DNA of 64,000 nucleotides, taken from positions 124,001-188,000 of the forward strand of contig JACKCG010000001.1 in assembly GCA_020634135.1 (NCBI GenBank), given 5' to 3'. Position 1 is the first letter of the stretch. Each line of letters opens with the position of its first letter. Source of the stretch: Anaerolineaceae bacterium. GTDB lineage: Bacteria > Chloroflexota > Anaerolineae > Aggregatilineales > Phototrophicaceae. A program made the translations under genes and the position numbers. Positions 8,121-16,867 of the stretch are shown one piece after another. A model generated the notes under the pieces. That model saw only the letters and a list, made by a program, of their open reading frames with translations, did no database searches and was not told the DNA's origin.

Positions 8121-8627
8121 TCACCCAACAATCGCCGCGATCCAGGGGCGGTGTTCATCATAGTGCGCATATGTGTTACCGGCAACCCAGTGCCAGACCG
8201 GCTTAGTGATCCCCGCGCCCGGTTGGTAATATTCGTAGGGGCGCAGCAGGTCTTCTTCCGTAAGCGTATTGAGCGATTCCATAAGACTGTTATGAACGGT
8301 CTGAAAATGTCCGTTGACAGCATCCCATGTCATGGCCTGATGCTGTTCACGCAAGTCAGCGTTAATCCGGTCGAAATCCTCGCTATGCCAGGTGTCCTTA
8401 TCCAACCCCATACGTTCCCGCCGATCCTGCCGGTTGAGCAGGGCGCAGATACCGTCTTCCCACACGGCCAGGTGCATTACATGATCTTTTGCTGTCCATC
8501 CCGCCGCGTCAGTAGGGCCGGTGAGCTGTTCCGGTGACAGGTTATGGAGGTCGCCTTGCAGGTTATCCCAGGCTGCGCGTATCTGTGCGACCAGTTCGGA
8601 TTTACTGAAAACAAATTCGTCACGCAT
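8121..8627 (-). CDS. DinB/ClbS-DfsB-family four-helix protein
   Basis: A 168-residue helical protein whose AGWTAKDHVMHLAVWEDGI is the hallmark of the DinB-like/ClbS (DfsB, DUF1706) superfamily. The C-terminal HYDEHRPW supplies further His residues where many members bind a metal. Functions in the superfamily range from damage-inducible proteins and thiol transferases to ClbS, a colibactin hydrolase. The exact role here is not predictable. AGGAGG lies about ten bases before ATG 8627. It is followed with overlapping codons by the response regulator, so it belongs to the same transcript. Confidence 0.75.
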   Translation of the reverse strand: MRDEFVFSKSELVAQIRAAWDNLQGDLHNLSPEQLTGPTDAAGWTAKDHVMHLAVWEDGICALLNRQDRRERMGLDKDTWHSEDFDRINADLREQHQAMTWDAVNGHFQTVHNSLMESLNTLTEEDLLRPYEYYQPGAGITKPVWHWVAGNTYAHYDEHRPWIAAIVG

Positions 8628-8653
8628 TGGTGCTTATCCTCCTTGAAAAGAAT

Positions 8654-9931
8654 CTACTGTTCCGGCGGCGCGGTGTGAGCTACTGTTGCCAGCACCTTAT
8701 CCACCCGCCTGCCATCCATATCTATTACTTCCAAGTATAGGTCATTCCATTTAAAACGGTCAGCGGCAGTCGGGATTCGTCCCAGGAAAAAAGCCATGAA
8801 ACCGCCAACCGTGTAGTAACTGTCTTCGCCGGGTAGTTCTGCCAGGTCGAACAGTTCCTTAAACTCTTCTATTGGCAGCAGACCATCCAGCAGCCACGAA
8901 CCATCTGCCCGCTGAACAACCTGCGGCACCTCCATGTCACCTACGATCTCTTCAAGGATATCGTTGATGGTTACCAGGCCCGCGATTTCACCAAACTCTC
9001 CGACAACCAGCGCGATATGTTGCCGGGTCTGCTTGAACAGCTCCAGCACAGATGAGGCGGGTTTCGTTTCCGATACAAACAGCGGAAAATGTAGATGATT
9101 CTTCAGGTTTATTGGTGCTCCGGTTAGTGCTGCATTCAGCAGGTCTCTGGCACGCAAGAACCCGATGACATGATCCAACGAGCCATGAGCAGCCGGGAAG
9201 AGGGCATGATCGCTGGTGGCGACGATTCGCAGGTTATCCGCCAATGGATCATCCAGGTTCAGCCAGACAATCTCGGTATATGGTGTCATTACCGACTTGA
9301 TACGCTGTTCGTCGAGATCAAAAACCCCCGTTACCATACCCTGTTCGTGTGCCTCAAATACCCCAACTTTGATGCCCTCTTCTATTAACGCCTTGACCTC
9401 GGCCTCGGTTACGGTTGGCTCGCTGGCAGCCCGTAGGCGCAGCAATGCCAGAATGGCATCCGTCGAAATGCTGAGCAGATTGACCACCGGTGTACCCAAT
9501 CGGGACAGCCAGCGCATCCAGGGTGCAACCAGCAAAGCGGCGCGCTCTGGGTTGTGAAGCGCCAATCGTTTGGGAACGAGTTCTCCAATCACTACTGAAA
9601 GATAAGTGGTCATCAGCACAACAATCGCAAAACCGAGTGCCTCGCTGGTCGGTGCCAGCAGTGGAATCCGGTTCAGCCAACCGGCGATTGTATGGGCGAA
9701 TGTCGCACCGCCAACTGCCCCGGCCAGAATGCCAATCAATGTAATACCAAGCTGGATTGTGGACAGAAACTGGTTGGGCGACTCCATCAAGTCCAATACA
9801 ATCTGCACCCGTTTATCGCCTTTTTCCCTGTAAGGCTGCAAGCGTGCCGGACGTGCCGACACAATCGCCAATTCGGACATTGCCAGCACACCATTAAGCA
9901 GGGTCAGAAGAACAATAACTGAGATTTCCAT
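8654..9931 (-). CDS. CNNM/CorC-type membrane protein (DUF21, CBS pair, CorC_HlyC)
   Basis: A 425-residue protein with an N-terminal DUF21 membrane domain (about residues 1-190). It starts VIVLLTLLNGVLAMSELAI and has LVPKRLALHNPE, typical of the family. Two CBS domains follow (about 205-330, with SVMTPYTEIVWL and GLVTINDILEEIVGD). The C-terminal CorC_HlyC domain includes WLLDGLLPIEE and VGGFMAFFLG. These proteins, often mis-named hemolysins, are implicated in magnesium and other divalent cation transport. ATG 9931 is chosen: AAGGGA lies eight bases upstream. It heads the operon running to the histidine kinase. Confidence 0.88.
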   Translation of the reverse strand: MEISVIVLLTLLNGVLAMSELAIVSARPARLQPYREKGDKRVQIVLDLMESPNQFLSTIQLGITLIGILAGAVGGATFAHTIAGWLNRIPLLAPTSEALGFAIVVLMTTYLSVVIGELVPKRLALHNPERAALLVAPWMRWLSRLGTPVVNLLSISTDAILALLRLRAASEPTVTEAEVKALIEEGIKVGVFEAHEQGMVTGVFDLDEQRIKSVMTPYTEIVWLNLDDPLADNLRIVATSDHALFPAAHGSLDHVIGFLRARDLLNAALTGAPINLKNHLHFPLFVSETKPASSVLELFKQTRQHIALVVGEFGEIAGLVTINDILEEIVGDMEVPQVVQRADGSWLLDGLLPIEEFKELFDLAELPGEDSYYTVGGFMAFFLGRIPTAADRFKWNDLYLEVIDMDGRRVDKVLATVAHTAPPEQ

Positions 9932-10002
9932 TTTCAAGATCCCTTATAATGTGCAGTTAGTATGCATAACAACCATAAGGGCAACAAGGGGATTTGGCTG
10001 AG

Positions 10003-10938
10003 ATGGGTATTCTTTCGATTGATTTTGGTGGAACACAAACACGAGCAGCCTGGTTCGATATGCAGCTTAATATGCTGGCGCGGGTGGATTGTGCTACTCG
10101 GCGTGAAGAGGGTTTAGACTCGGTAATTGAACGAATTATCACTCTGGCACGGGAAGTAGTTCCAGAGCAGAATGGGGGGATTGACGCCATCGGCATCTGT
10201 GCCCCTGGCCCGCAAGCGTACACCGGTCTGATCTTGAATGCCGCTACTCTGCCTGATTGGGACAACGTTCCTCTTGCAGAGCGAATTGCGCAAGCCTTCA
10301 ACGGGGTGCCGGTTTACATGGAAAATGATGCCAACCTGGGTGCACTGGCCGAATACCACCGAGGCGCAGCTCAGGGCGCAGACCCGGCGCTCTACCTCAC
10401 GGTGAGTACGGGTATTGGCGGTGGCGCAGTGATTAACGGGCAGCTATTCACCGGCTGGCGGGGGTTGGCAATTGAACCCGGTCATATGAAATTCCGGCAC
10501 GCTGATGGGCGTTTCTACAGCCTGGAAGCGCTGGCTTCTGGTACGGGTATTGGGCGGCTGGCGCAGGCACGGTTGGCAACAGATGATACCCCATCATCCT
10601 TACGGGGGCTGACCGTCATGGACGGTCGGATGGTGGGCGAAGCGGCGGCTCAGGGGGATGCCCTGGCGTTGGCGGTCATTACGGAAGCGGGAGAATGGTT
10701 AGGGTGGGGGTTACTCAGCCTTGTGCATCTGTTCAACCCCCGCGTTATCGTGATTGGTGGCAGCGTAGCACTGCTGGGCAATCTGATATTTGACCCTGTA
10801 CGACGCATCCTGGCTGAAAATGTGATAGACCCCCTGTTTCTGCCCGCTGACCTTATCCGCCCGGCGCGGCTTGGTGATGACGTCTGCCTGATTGGGGCGG
10901 CAATGCACGCCCAAACCAAGCTGGATATGTTGGTGTGA
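10003..10938 (+). CDS. ROK-family sugar kinase (glucokinase-like), zinc motif absent
   Basis: A 311-residue protein with the ASKHA ATP-phosphate motif IDFGGTQTRAAW at the start, ENDANLGALAEYHRG in the sugar-binding region, STGIGGGAV, and a C-terminal VIGGSVAL. It has no N-terminal HTH, so it is a kinase-type rather than NagC-type ROK protein. The usual zinc-binding CxCGxxGCxE is missing: the segment after GHMKF reads RHADGRFYSLEALASG, with no Cys. The ATG at 10003 is 11 bases after AAGGGG; a TTG at 9994 is an alternative. It diverges from the CNNM gene. Sugar specificity is unknown. Confidence 0.82.
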   Translation: MGILSIDFGGTQTRAAWFDMQLNMLARVDCATRREEGLDSVIERIITLAREVVPEQNGGIDAIGICAPGPQAYTGLILNAATLPDWDNVPLAERIAQAFNGVPVYMENDANLGALAEYHRGAAQGADPALYLTVSTGIGGGAVINGQLFTGWRGLAIEPGHMKFRHADGRFYSLEALASGTGIGRLAQARLATDDTPSSLRGLTVMDGRMVGEAAAQGDALALAVITEAGEWLGWGLLSLVHLFNPRVIVIGGSVALLGNLIFDPVRRILAENVIDPLFLPADLIRPARLGDDVCLIGAAMHAQTKLDMLV

Positions 10939-10945
10939 AGTCTGG

Positions 10946-11992
10946 TTATCCCACGCCGCCATCGTATTTGCGTACCCGTATAGCCTGTGATGTGCCTCCT
11001 GGCGCGTTCTGGCTGGAGAAAATCGCCTGTTCGCTCGACATCTGAATCTGTGTGGCCTGGTCGCGCCACATTTCCCGTTCTTCGCTGAAAATGCCTTCAA
11101 CCCGCAGTACGAAGGTAGAAATGGCATCTTCTGTTCTTTCCGACTCCGGCAGGATATTCCACTCATCTATCTCATCTTGCAGGGCGTTGGCTGCCCACTG
11201 ATAAATGCTATAGGTCGCGCCAAACATCCGTAATTCCGCCCGTCGGTTGAGCGCTACGCCCATCGCTGTTGTGACCGCCACGAGCGCGGCAAACATTTCG
11301 CCCATCGCCGCCAGAATAGACCCTGCCCCACTGACCACTAACGACCATATTCGTTCCCGGCGCATGTTGCGGTAATCATTCTGAATTTTCTGTGTGTACC
11401 AATCCAGTTGGGGACGAACGCGCCATTGGATATAGTCATCTACCGACATCAGGCTGAAACCGTCATCGGTATCGGGCGCATTAGTCTTTTGCGTGACAGC
11501 GGCGATGACTTTTTCTACTGGAATCTGGGTATGGGGTGGCGATTCCTGGTTGCTCACCTGCCGGTTGATGTCCTGGATGCTGTTGAGCAGAATGTACTGG
11601 CGCTCCCGCGATGACTTACCCTGATAATCTCCAACCCCCATCCGGTAACGGTAAATCTGGGAGCGGATAATCTCGGCGCTGGCACGGTGTTGTAACCAGA
11701 CAGTACTGCCCGCGAACTGCGATGCATAGTTCATCAGCAGCACGGTGGCTATCGGCATGATAATCAAAGCGATCCGCAGGGCGCTTTCCAGAAATGGCAC
11801 ATACGTGTTAAACACGGCGGCGGCAGTGGTGAAAAGCCCCAGGATAATTATCCAGGATCGCGTTGTCTGGTAAGCGCTTTTTTGCCCTGTGGAAATACGA
11901 TCATAGTCGAGTAAACGCTGCCAGGCCGAAACCAGCGCCGGGTCGGGTGGAGTAGAGGTTCTGCTATCCGGTGGTTGACCTTGCTGTGCCAT
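10946..11992 (-). CDS. Four-TM protein with SLATT/DUF4231-like halves
   Basis: A 348-residue protein. Each half has a hydrophobic pair: SWIIILGLFTTAAAVFNTY and the next helix to MNYA in the first, and IWSLVVSGAGSILAAM with the next helix ending GVALN in the second. Each pair is followed by an amphipathic helix starting like WLQHRASAEIIRSQIYRYR. That pattern resembles the 2TM-plus-helix SLATT/DUF4231 fold, predicted as a membrane effector in nucleotide-signal conflict systems. ATG 11992 is preceded by GGGAG at nine bases; the longer frame lacks a site. No SMODS, SLOG or other partner lies beside it, so a defence role is unproven. Confidence 0.55.
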   Translation of the reverse strand: MAQQGQPPDSRTSTPPDPALVSAWQRLLDYDRISTGQKSAYQTTRSWIIILGLFTTAAAVFNTYVPFLESALRIALIIMPIATVLLMNYASQFAGSTVWLQHRASAEIIRSQIYRYRMGVGDYQGKSSRERQYILLNSIQDINRQVSNQESPPHTQIPVEKVIAAVTQKTNAPDTDDGFSLMSVDDYIQWRVRPQLDWYTQKIQNDYRNMRRERIWSLVVSGAGSILAAMGEMFAALVAVTTAMGVALNRRAELRMFGATYSIYQWAANALQDEIDEWNILPESERTEDAISTFVLRVEGIFSEEREMWRDQATQIQMSSEQAIFSSQNAPGGTSQAIRVRKYDGGVG

Positions 11993-12110
11993 TCCGAATG
12001 TCTCCCTGGTGGTAGAAGAGTAAGCGAGTGAATCTGAACTGTAATATACCATCACAGAACCATTGATTCCAAATTCACAGCACTCGGGTAATGTCTGGCA
12101 GGTTCGGCAC

Positions 12111-12141
12111 AAAAAAAGACAGCGGGTTTGTACCCACTGTC
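12111..12141 (-). terminator. Intrinsic terminator of the L,D-transpeptidase gene
   Basis: On the minus strand GACAGTGGGT-ACAA-ACCCGCTGTC is followed by seven T. On the plus strand the stem is 12118-12141 and the A run 12111-12117. It lies 46 bases after the transpeptidase stop codon. Confidence 0.85.
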
Positions 12142-12187
12142 CTGATATTTGTTCTTTCCGCTCGTGTTAGTGAGGCGATTCTGAAAC

Positions 12188-13240
12188 TTACTCGTCGTAT
12201 GTGCCGCTACTGTACACATACACCGCCGCGCCGGTGTCATTTGACACAGTGAAGTCCCATTCGGTGGCACTCCACTCGTACAGCCAGTGCGAGTCGGTGA
12301 TCGAGAGGTTCACGCAACCGTGACTGTGACGATAGCCAAAGCCGTCATGCCAATACGTGCCATGCAGGGCGATGTCATCGTCAAAGTACATCGTCCAGGG
12401 AACGTCCTGCAAATAGTAGAAGTCCGGTTGCTGGTATGCGCCGCTCATTGGTGTGCGCTCGTAACGCAGATAAATGTGGAACAACCCTTCGTTAGTTCCC
12501 CAGTCCTTCAGACCGGAAGAAACCAGTGTTGCGAACACCGGTTTATCGCCCTCATAGGCAATCGCCACCTGTTCATAAAGATCAACCCCGACCCACTTCT
12601 CGGTATCTACATCCGCTGGGCGTTCAATCGGTTCAATTTTAGCGACATCGAACTGGTGTACCCACTGGTTTTCGCCAATCTGATACCAAAGGAGTCCGTC
12701 CACCTCGACTGAATCGTACAGATTCACGCGGGTATAGCGGTAGAGGAATGGGTTATTGTCCGATTGTTCGCCGCCGGGAGTCTCGGATGGGCGTAAATGA
12801 CGCATTGTCCAGGCCATCGTATAGGGCAGTGGCTCGTCGGGCAGCAGCACTCCCGCAAAACGTGAAGGCAGTACTTCGGTCAGGTTGTCAGTACGTACCC
12901 ACTTGTCGGGGGCGATCTGCGCCCAGCCTTCAGCCACCCCGGTATTGTAGATGGTGACATAGCTGAAGCCGTCTCCAGTTGTCTCGATCAGGTTGCCGTT
13001 CGGTGCGTCAAAAATCTGCATTTCCCCTTCTACCGAACGGTACGCCCGGTCATACAGTACGCTTTCTTCAATTTCCAAAGGGATGACGTTTGGGTAAGGA
13101 TAGGCAGCAATCACGTCGGCACTCACGCCCGGCGGGCAGGTCGTATTGTCGGGGCAGGCATCCTCTGCCAGGGCTGGGATTCCGGTAGCCAGCACGAGGA
13201 TGAATAGAATCAGGAATCGTGATTTCAGTGAAATGGTCAT
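12188..13240 (-). CDS. Secreted L,D-transpeptidase (YkuD domain)
   Basis: A 350-residue exported protein with a signal peptide of about 25 residues (LILFILVLATGIPALA). The middle region contains SH3-like strands (VTIYNTGVAEGWAQI, GLLWYQIGENQWVH). The C-terminal YkuD domain has HGTYWH and SHGCVN with catalytic Cys309 (residues 306-311). Such enzymes make 3-3 cross-links in peptidoglycan or attach proteins to it, outside the membrane. No clear Shine-Dalgarno sequence precedes ATG 13240, although the signal peptide fits this start. A good intrinsic terminator follows. Peptidoglycan in Chloroflexota is variable, so the true substrate deserves caution. Confidence 0.88.
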   Translation of the reverse strand: MTISLKSRFLILFILVLATGIPALAEDACPDNTTCPPGVSADVIAAYPYPNVIPLEIEESVLYDRAYRSVEGEMQIFDAPNGNLIETTGDGFSYVTIYNTGVAEGWAQIAPDKWVRTDNLTEVLPSRFAGVLLPDEPLPYTMAWTMRHLRPSETPGGEQSDNNPFLYRYTRVNLYDSVEVDGLLWYQIGENQWVHQFDVAKIEPIERPADVDTEKWVGVDLYEQVAIAYEGDKPVFATLVSSGLKDWGTNEGLFHIYLRYERTPMSGAYQQPDFYYLQDVPWTMYFDDDIALHGTYWHDGFGYRHSHGCVNLSITDSHWLYEWSATEWDFTVSNDTGAAVYVYSSGTYDE

Positions 13241-13871
13241 AGGGTTTATGTCTCGCAGTGTCTCGAAAAGTTACACAATTCCAGTATGCATGAACCGCCT
13301 GCAAAACTCCACCATGATTTCCCTACGGGAAGCCGTCGTTTGTAGGACTGCTGTGCTACTATCTGACGGAAAACCCCCATCTGTGTTTGTTCCGTACCCG
13401 TTAATGGGTGCTTTTCTGCAATTTTCCATGTCTGCTGCATTTGCCGCGAGTGCCGCAATCCTCCCGTGAGTTGTTCATGTTTGGTGACGATTTTTGCAGC
13501 AAAGCAGCGGATTCTGCCGCAAAGGCAGTAATAATCCGGAAGTGCCGAGTTAAAAGCAATACTGAGTCTTGCGTGCTGAGGCATGAGGGATCGCCATTGA
13601 GAATATCGAGTGGACAGTGGAAAAAGCAGATGTTTCAGTTCCACCATACCATAAAAGCGACCCGGGATGGTGAATCTTTGTTCGAATCTTTGTTCCGAAA
13701 TGCTGCGGGTAGATGATATGCTGTTGACCGAGAATGAGGGCGTAATAATGTGCTTTAAAAGATTGGGGCGGTGGTAAGATTAATATACTGTGCCCCGACA
13801 AGTTCTCTGTTTAGGGGGATACTGTATAGCATAGCCCCACTGCCTGCCAGAAGATTCTTCACGGGTTTCTT
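13241..13871. other. Spacer between transpeptidase and GNAT genes
   Basis: About 630 bases without a supported gene. The open frames here are short, overlap each other and lack ribosome binding sites. The segment holds GC words such as TTTGCCGC and GATTCTGCCGCAAAGGCAG around 13439-13527, reminiscent of those at 2672-2767. It also has a weak hairpin, GGGG (about 13815) with CCCC (about 13836), that may end the peptidase-GNAT transcript. Confidence 0.5.
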
Positions 13872-14393
13872 TCAGGTATAGCGCTCCGGCATAGGTTTCT
13901 TTTCGACGCGACAGACCTGAAAACCTCGTTTGAGATAGTTTGCCAGCGCGTGCGGGGCATCCAGGTTGCAGGTATGCAACCATATCCGTTCCCCGCCCAT
14001 TGCCCAGGCGCGTTCAATGCCGCAGCTTAACAGGTGTTTTCCCAGGCCGCGCCCCAGGTAGGCTGGGAACAGGCCGAAATAGGCAATTTCCACTGCCTTA
14101 TCGGCCAGCACCAGTTCCACGTATCCGGCGGGTGCGCTATCCACATACAATACATGCACTTCACGCCCTGGTTCGGCCAGCGCCGCCGCTAGTTCAGAGT
14201 CGCTCAGCAGCAGCCTATCCCGCCAGCGCCAGGCTTCCCCCACGCCATGATATAGGGCGCGGTAGAGGGTGACATCCGGCATTTTTGCCCGATACACATG
14301 CACTTCTGGTGCGTTGGAAAACGCCGGGCGGAACTGTGCCGGGGCGGTCATTTCCAGATAAGTCGTGACCAGTGTTTCGGGAGTTTTGTCCAT
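13872..14393 (-). CDS. GNAT-family N-acetyltransferase
   Basis: A 173-residue protein with the acetyl-CoA-binding pattern of GNAT motif A: VEIAYFGLFPAYLGRGLGKHLL (G-R-G-L-G pyrophosphate loop), followed by WLHTCNLDAPHALANYLKRGF, typical of motif B. The start codon overlaps the stop codon of the upstream peptidase fusion by one base (TAATG), so the two are translationally coupled. The acceptor substrate is unknown. The coupling suggests that the product acts in the same process as the peptidase protein, perhaps on its peptide products, but this is speculation. Confidence 0.82.
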   Translation of the reverse strand: MDKTPETLVTTYLEMTAPAQFRPAFSNAPEVHVYRAKMPDVTLYRALYHGVGEAWRWRDRLLLSDSELAAALAEPGREVHVLYVDSAPAGYVELVLADKAVEIAYFGLFPAYLGRGLGKHLLSCGIERAWAMGGERIWLHTCNLDAPHALANYLKRGFQVCRVEKKPMPERYT

Positions 14394-16729
14394 TACGCCT
14401 CAAAATCATTTATTTCACGGTGTTCAATACGCACATTTCCGGTAATCCCAGCGGCTACCTGCAGGCAGGCCAGGTAAAAATACAGATTGGCATCTTTATC
14501 CAGCGGGCCGGTGTAGAAGACGATTTCCTTTAGACCTTGCGTCTCGATCTGCTCAGCAACCCGCCCAGCCAGGCCAGAGACCTCCTCTGGTTTAAGGAGG
14601 TGATCGTACCAGGGAATCTGGGTATCCGCTCCCAACAGGCCGAACTCGCCGGAAAGGATGCGAAAATCGGCATCATCTCGCCGAGACCAGTGGAAAACAT
14701 CCTGAATACGCTCGGAAACATAACGTTCTAGTGCCGGCAGATCGTCTTTGTCATCGCGTTTTTGGGCGGAACAGGGGGTGATATAACACACCTTCGCCGA
14801 GGGTGTTTCTGCCGCTTCATCCCATATCCACTGGTTGAACCAGGTATAATTTTCGTGCATGACCTGGCGAGCCAGGCGGGGTTTGATGATCCCATGCGGC
14901 ATTCCTTTATAGACAACCAGTTTCGTTTCCACACCCATATCCTGCAGACCCTGATACAGTTCGTAGGCATTAGGAAGGGGCACGCGCCTGTCATTCTCGC
15001 CATGTTGGATAAGGGTGGGGGTTTTTGCGTTTTTGATATAACTCATGGGTGAAGTACGGGTGTAAATGTCAGGGTCGTCCCAGGGAGTGGCTTCCAGGTA
15101 TTCGCGGGTGAAGGGGTGAATATCGGTGTTGACGTAGTATGTCACCCAATTTGAGATGCCCGCCCCCACAGAGACTGCCTTAAAGCGGTCACTATAGGTC
15201 GTGATGAAGGCTGAAATATACCCACCCTGGCTCCAGCCCATCGCGCCGACCCTTTCTGGGTTGACAATACCCTGCGCGATCAAGGCATCCACGCCAGAAA
15301 TCACATCTTCATAATCACCCGTCCCCAGGTTACGCACATTGAGCGCACGGAAGTCACGGCCATAACCGGCGCTTCCCCGATAGTTCGGTTGTAAAATAAG
15401 CGCGCCTTTGGCCGCCCAGGGATGGGTTGGGTAATAGTAGCGTTCAGCGAAATCCAGGCGGGTTGGTGATGATGTGCCAGTTGGCCCACCATGAATCACC
15501 ACCAGTAACGGATATTGCTTTTCCGGGTCGAAATTGGCGGGTTTAGTCAGCACGCCCTCAATCGTGGTGCCATCCCCGCTCTGCCACTCAATTACCTCGT
15601 AATTGCCAAGCTGCCAATCCGCTACTCTGCTGTTGAAGTCGGTCACTCGTCTGGCTGTGCCATCACCGGTGGCAATCAATACCACTTCAGCAATGTGATC
15701 GGCGTCGGCTGCCACGCCAGCGGCAAGGGAATAGTCATGTGCAAAAGTATACGATTCGCACTGCCACCCGGTCTTTTCAGGCGTGACCTGACGTACTGTG
15801 TCGTGTTCAGGGTCGAGCAGAAAGAGATGTGTCTGAGTGCGCTGTCCGGCTACGAAGAATATGCCCTCTTTTCTCCAGGCCAGCAGCCAGGGGTCTTCAT
15901 CAAATGACGCTGCCAGCGAATACATGTCGCCACCATTGACCGGCAGCACCCAGATTTCCTGGTTATCATAGTAGGGCTTTGCTCCCCGGCGCGTAAATGC
16001 AATGTGTTTACCATCCGGTGACCAATATGGCGATGCGCACCCCTCAGGCGAGACAGGGGTAACGCGCAGCGTGGCGATATCCAGGCAGTACAGACGTGAC
16101 AGAGTGAAATCACGAAAATCAGGCGTGGGCCAGGCTTCAAATACGAGTTGGCGGCTCTCAGGATGCCAGTCAAAACGTGTGACGTGAATATCATCCCCCC
16201 CGGTCAGGCGGCGCACCTTCTTGCTATCCAGTTCCAACAGCCAGAGGTGGGCGTGATGGTAATCCCCATCTTCAACGGCATAATCCCCATACTGCTCAAC
16301 CCGCTTTTTGTCGGCAGCGCTTTCCGGCGGGGTGGCGGTGAAGGCGATGCTTTTGCCATCTGGTGACCAAAGGAGGGTCTGGACATCGGTTTCCAGTTCG
16401 GTCAATCGTTCAGCCTCGCCCCCAAAAGGCGACAGGCGGTAAATCTGCGTCGCCTTGTCATCCCCCCGCTTGGCGAGAAACGCCAGCCACTTCCCATCCG
16501 GCGACCAGCGTGGCGAACTGCTTGACTGTGGCGCAAAGGTGAGTTGGCGCGGCTCACTGCTTGCCGCTGTCTCCGCCAGCCAGAGCTGCATGATATAAGC
16601 GTTTTCCTTCCAGTCCGGCGTGCGTACGGTATAGGCTACGTATTCACCGCCAGGCGCAATCTGGGCATCCAGCGGCAAAGGGAGTTCGATCAATTCGTCA
16701 ATCGTCGGGATGTGGGGTTCTCCGGTCAT
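14393..16729 (-). CDS. S9 prolyl-oligopeptidase-family peptidase fused to a DUF6884-like domain
   Basis: A 778-residue protein with no signal peptide. Residues 1 to about 390 are a propeller with repeated 'WSPDGK' blades. About 400-647 form the S9 alpha/beta-hydrolase domain: HGGPTG, nucleophile in MGWSQGGY, Asp in HGENDRRVP and His in GMPHGII. The last 131 residues (648-778) form a separate domain, YITPCSAQKR with ILSGEFGLLGAD and IPWYDHLL. These match the pattern of DUF6884/YaaA-like proteins, usually stand-alone. The frame is continuous across the junction. ATG 16729 follows a perfect AGGAGG at nine bases, so the much longer upstream frame antisense to the next gene is rejected. Confidence 0.82.
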   Translation of the reverse strand: MTGEPHIPTIDELIELPLPLDAQIAPGGEYVAYTVRTPDWKENAYIMQLWLAETAASSEPRQLTFAPQSSSSPRWSPDGKWLAFLAKRGDDKATQIYRLSPFGGEAERLTELETDVQTLLWSPDGKSIAFTATPPESAADKKRVEQYGDYAVEDGDYHHAHLWLLELDSKKVRRLTGGDDIHVTRFDWHPESRQLVFEAWPTPDFRDFTLSRLYCLDIATLRVTPVSPEGCASPYWSPDGKHIAFTRRGAKPYYDNQEIWVLPVNGGDMYSLAASFDEDPWLLAWRKEGIFFVAGQRTQTHLFLLDPEHDTVRQVTPEKTGWQCESYTFAHDYSLAAGVAADADHIAEVVLIATGDGTARRVTDFNSRVADWQLGNYEVIEWQSGDGTTIEGVLTKPANFDPEKQYPLLVVIHGGPTGTSSPTRLDFAERYYYPTHPWAAKGALILQPNYRGSAGYGRDFRALNVRNLGTGDYEDVISGVDALIAQGIVNPERVGAMGWSQGGYISAFITTYSDRFKAVSVGAGISNWVTYYVNTDIHPFTREYLEATPWDDPDIYTRTSPMSYIKNAKTPTLIQHGENDRRVPLPNAYELYQGLQDMGVETKLVVYKGMPHGIIKPRLARQVMHENYTWFNQWIWDEAAETPSAKVCYITPCSAQKRDDKDDLPALERYVSERIQDVFHWSRRDDADFRILSGEFGLLGADTQIPWYDHLLKPEEVSGLAGRVAEQIETQGLKEIVFYTGPLDKDANLYFYLACLQVAAGITGNVRIEHREINDFEA

Positions 16730-16867
16730 GTGAACCAGCCTCCTGTCACGGCAGATATAGTGGATTGTACCGGCTATGGTGTGACGAAAGCAAAAATCCA
16801 TGCCCGCCATTCCCAAGCGCAGCACCTGGGGTACAATGGCAAGGCACAATTGAGAGAAGGACTCCCA

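Noticed and set aside
13246..13647. 133-codon minus-strand frame upstream of the L,D-transpeptidase
   Set aside because: No ribosome binding site, no family resemblance, and it overlaps several equally long frames on the other strand.
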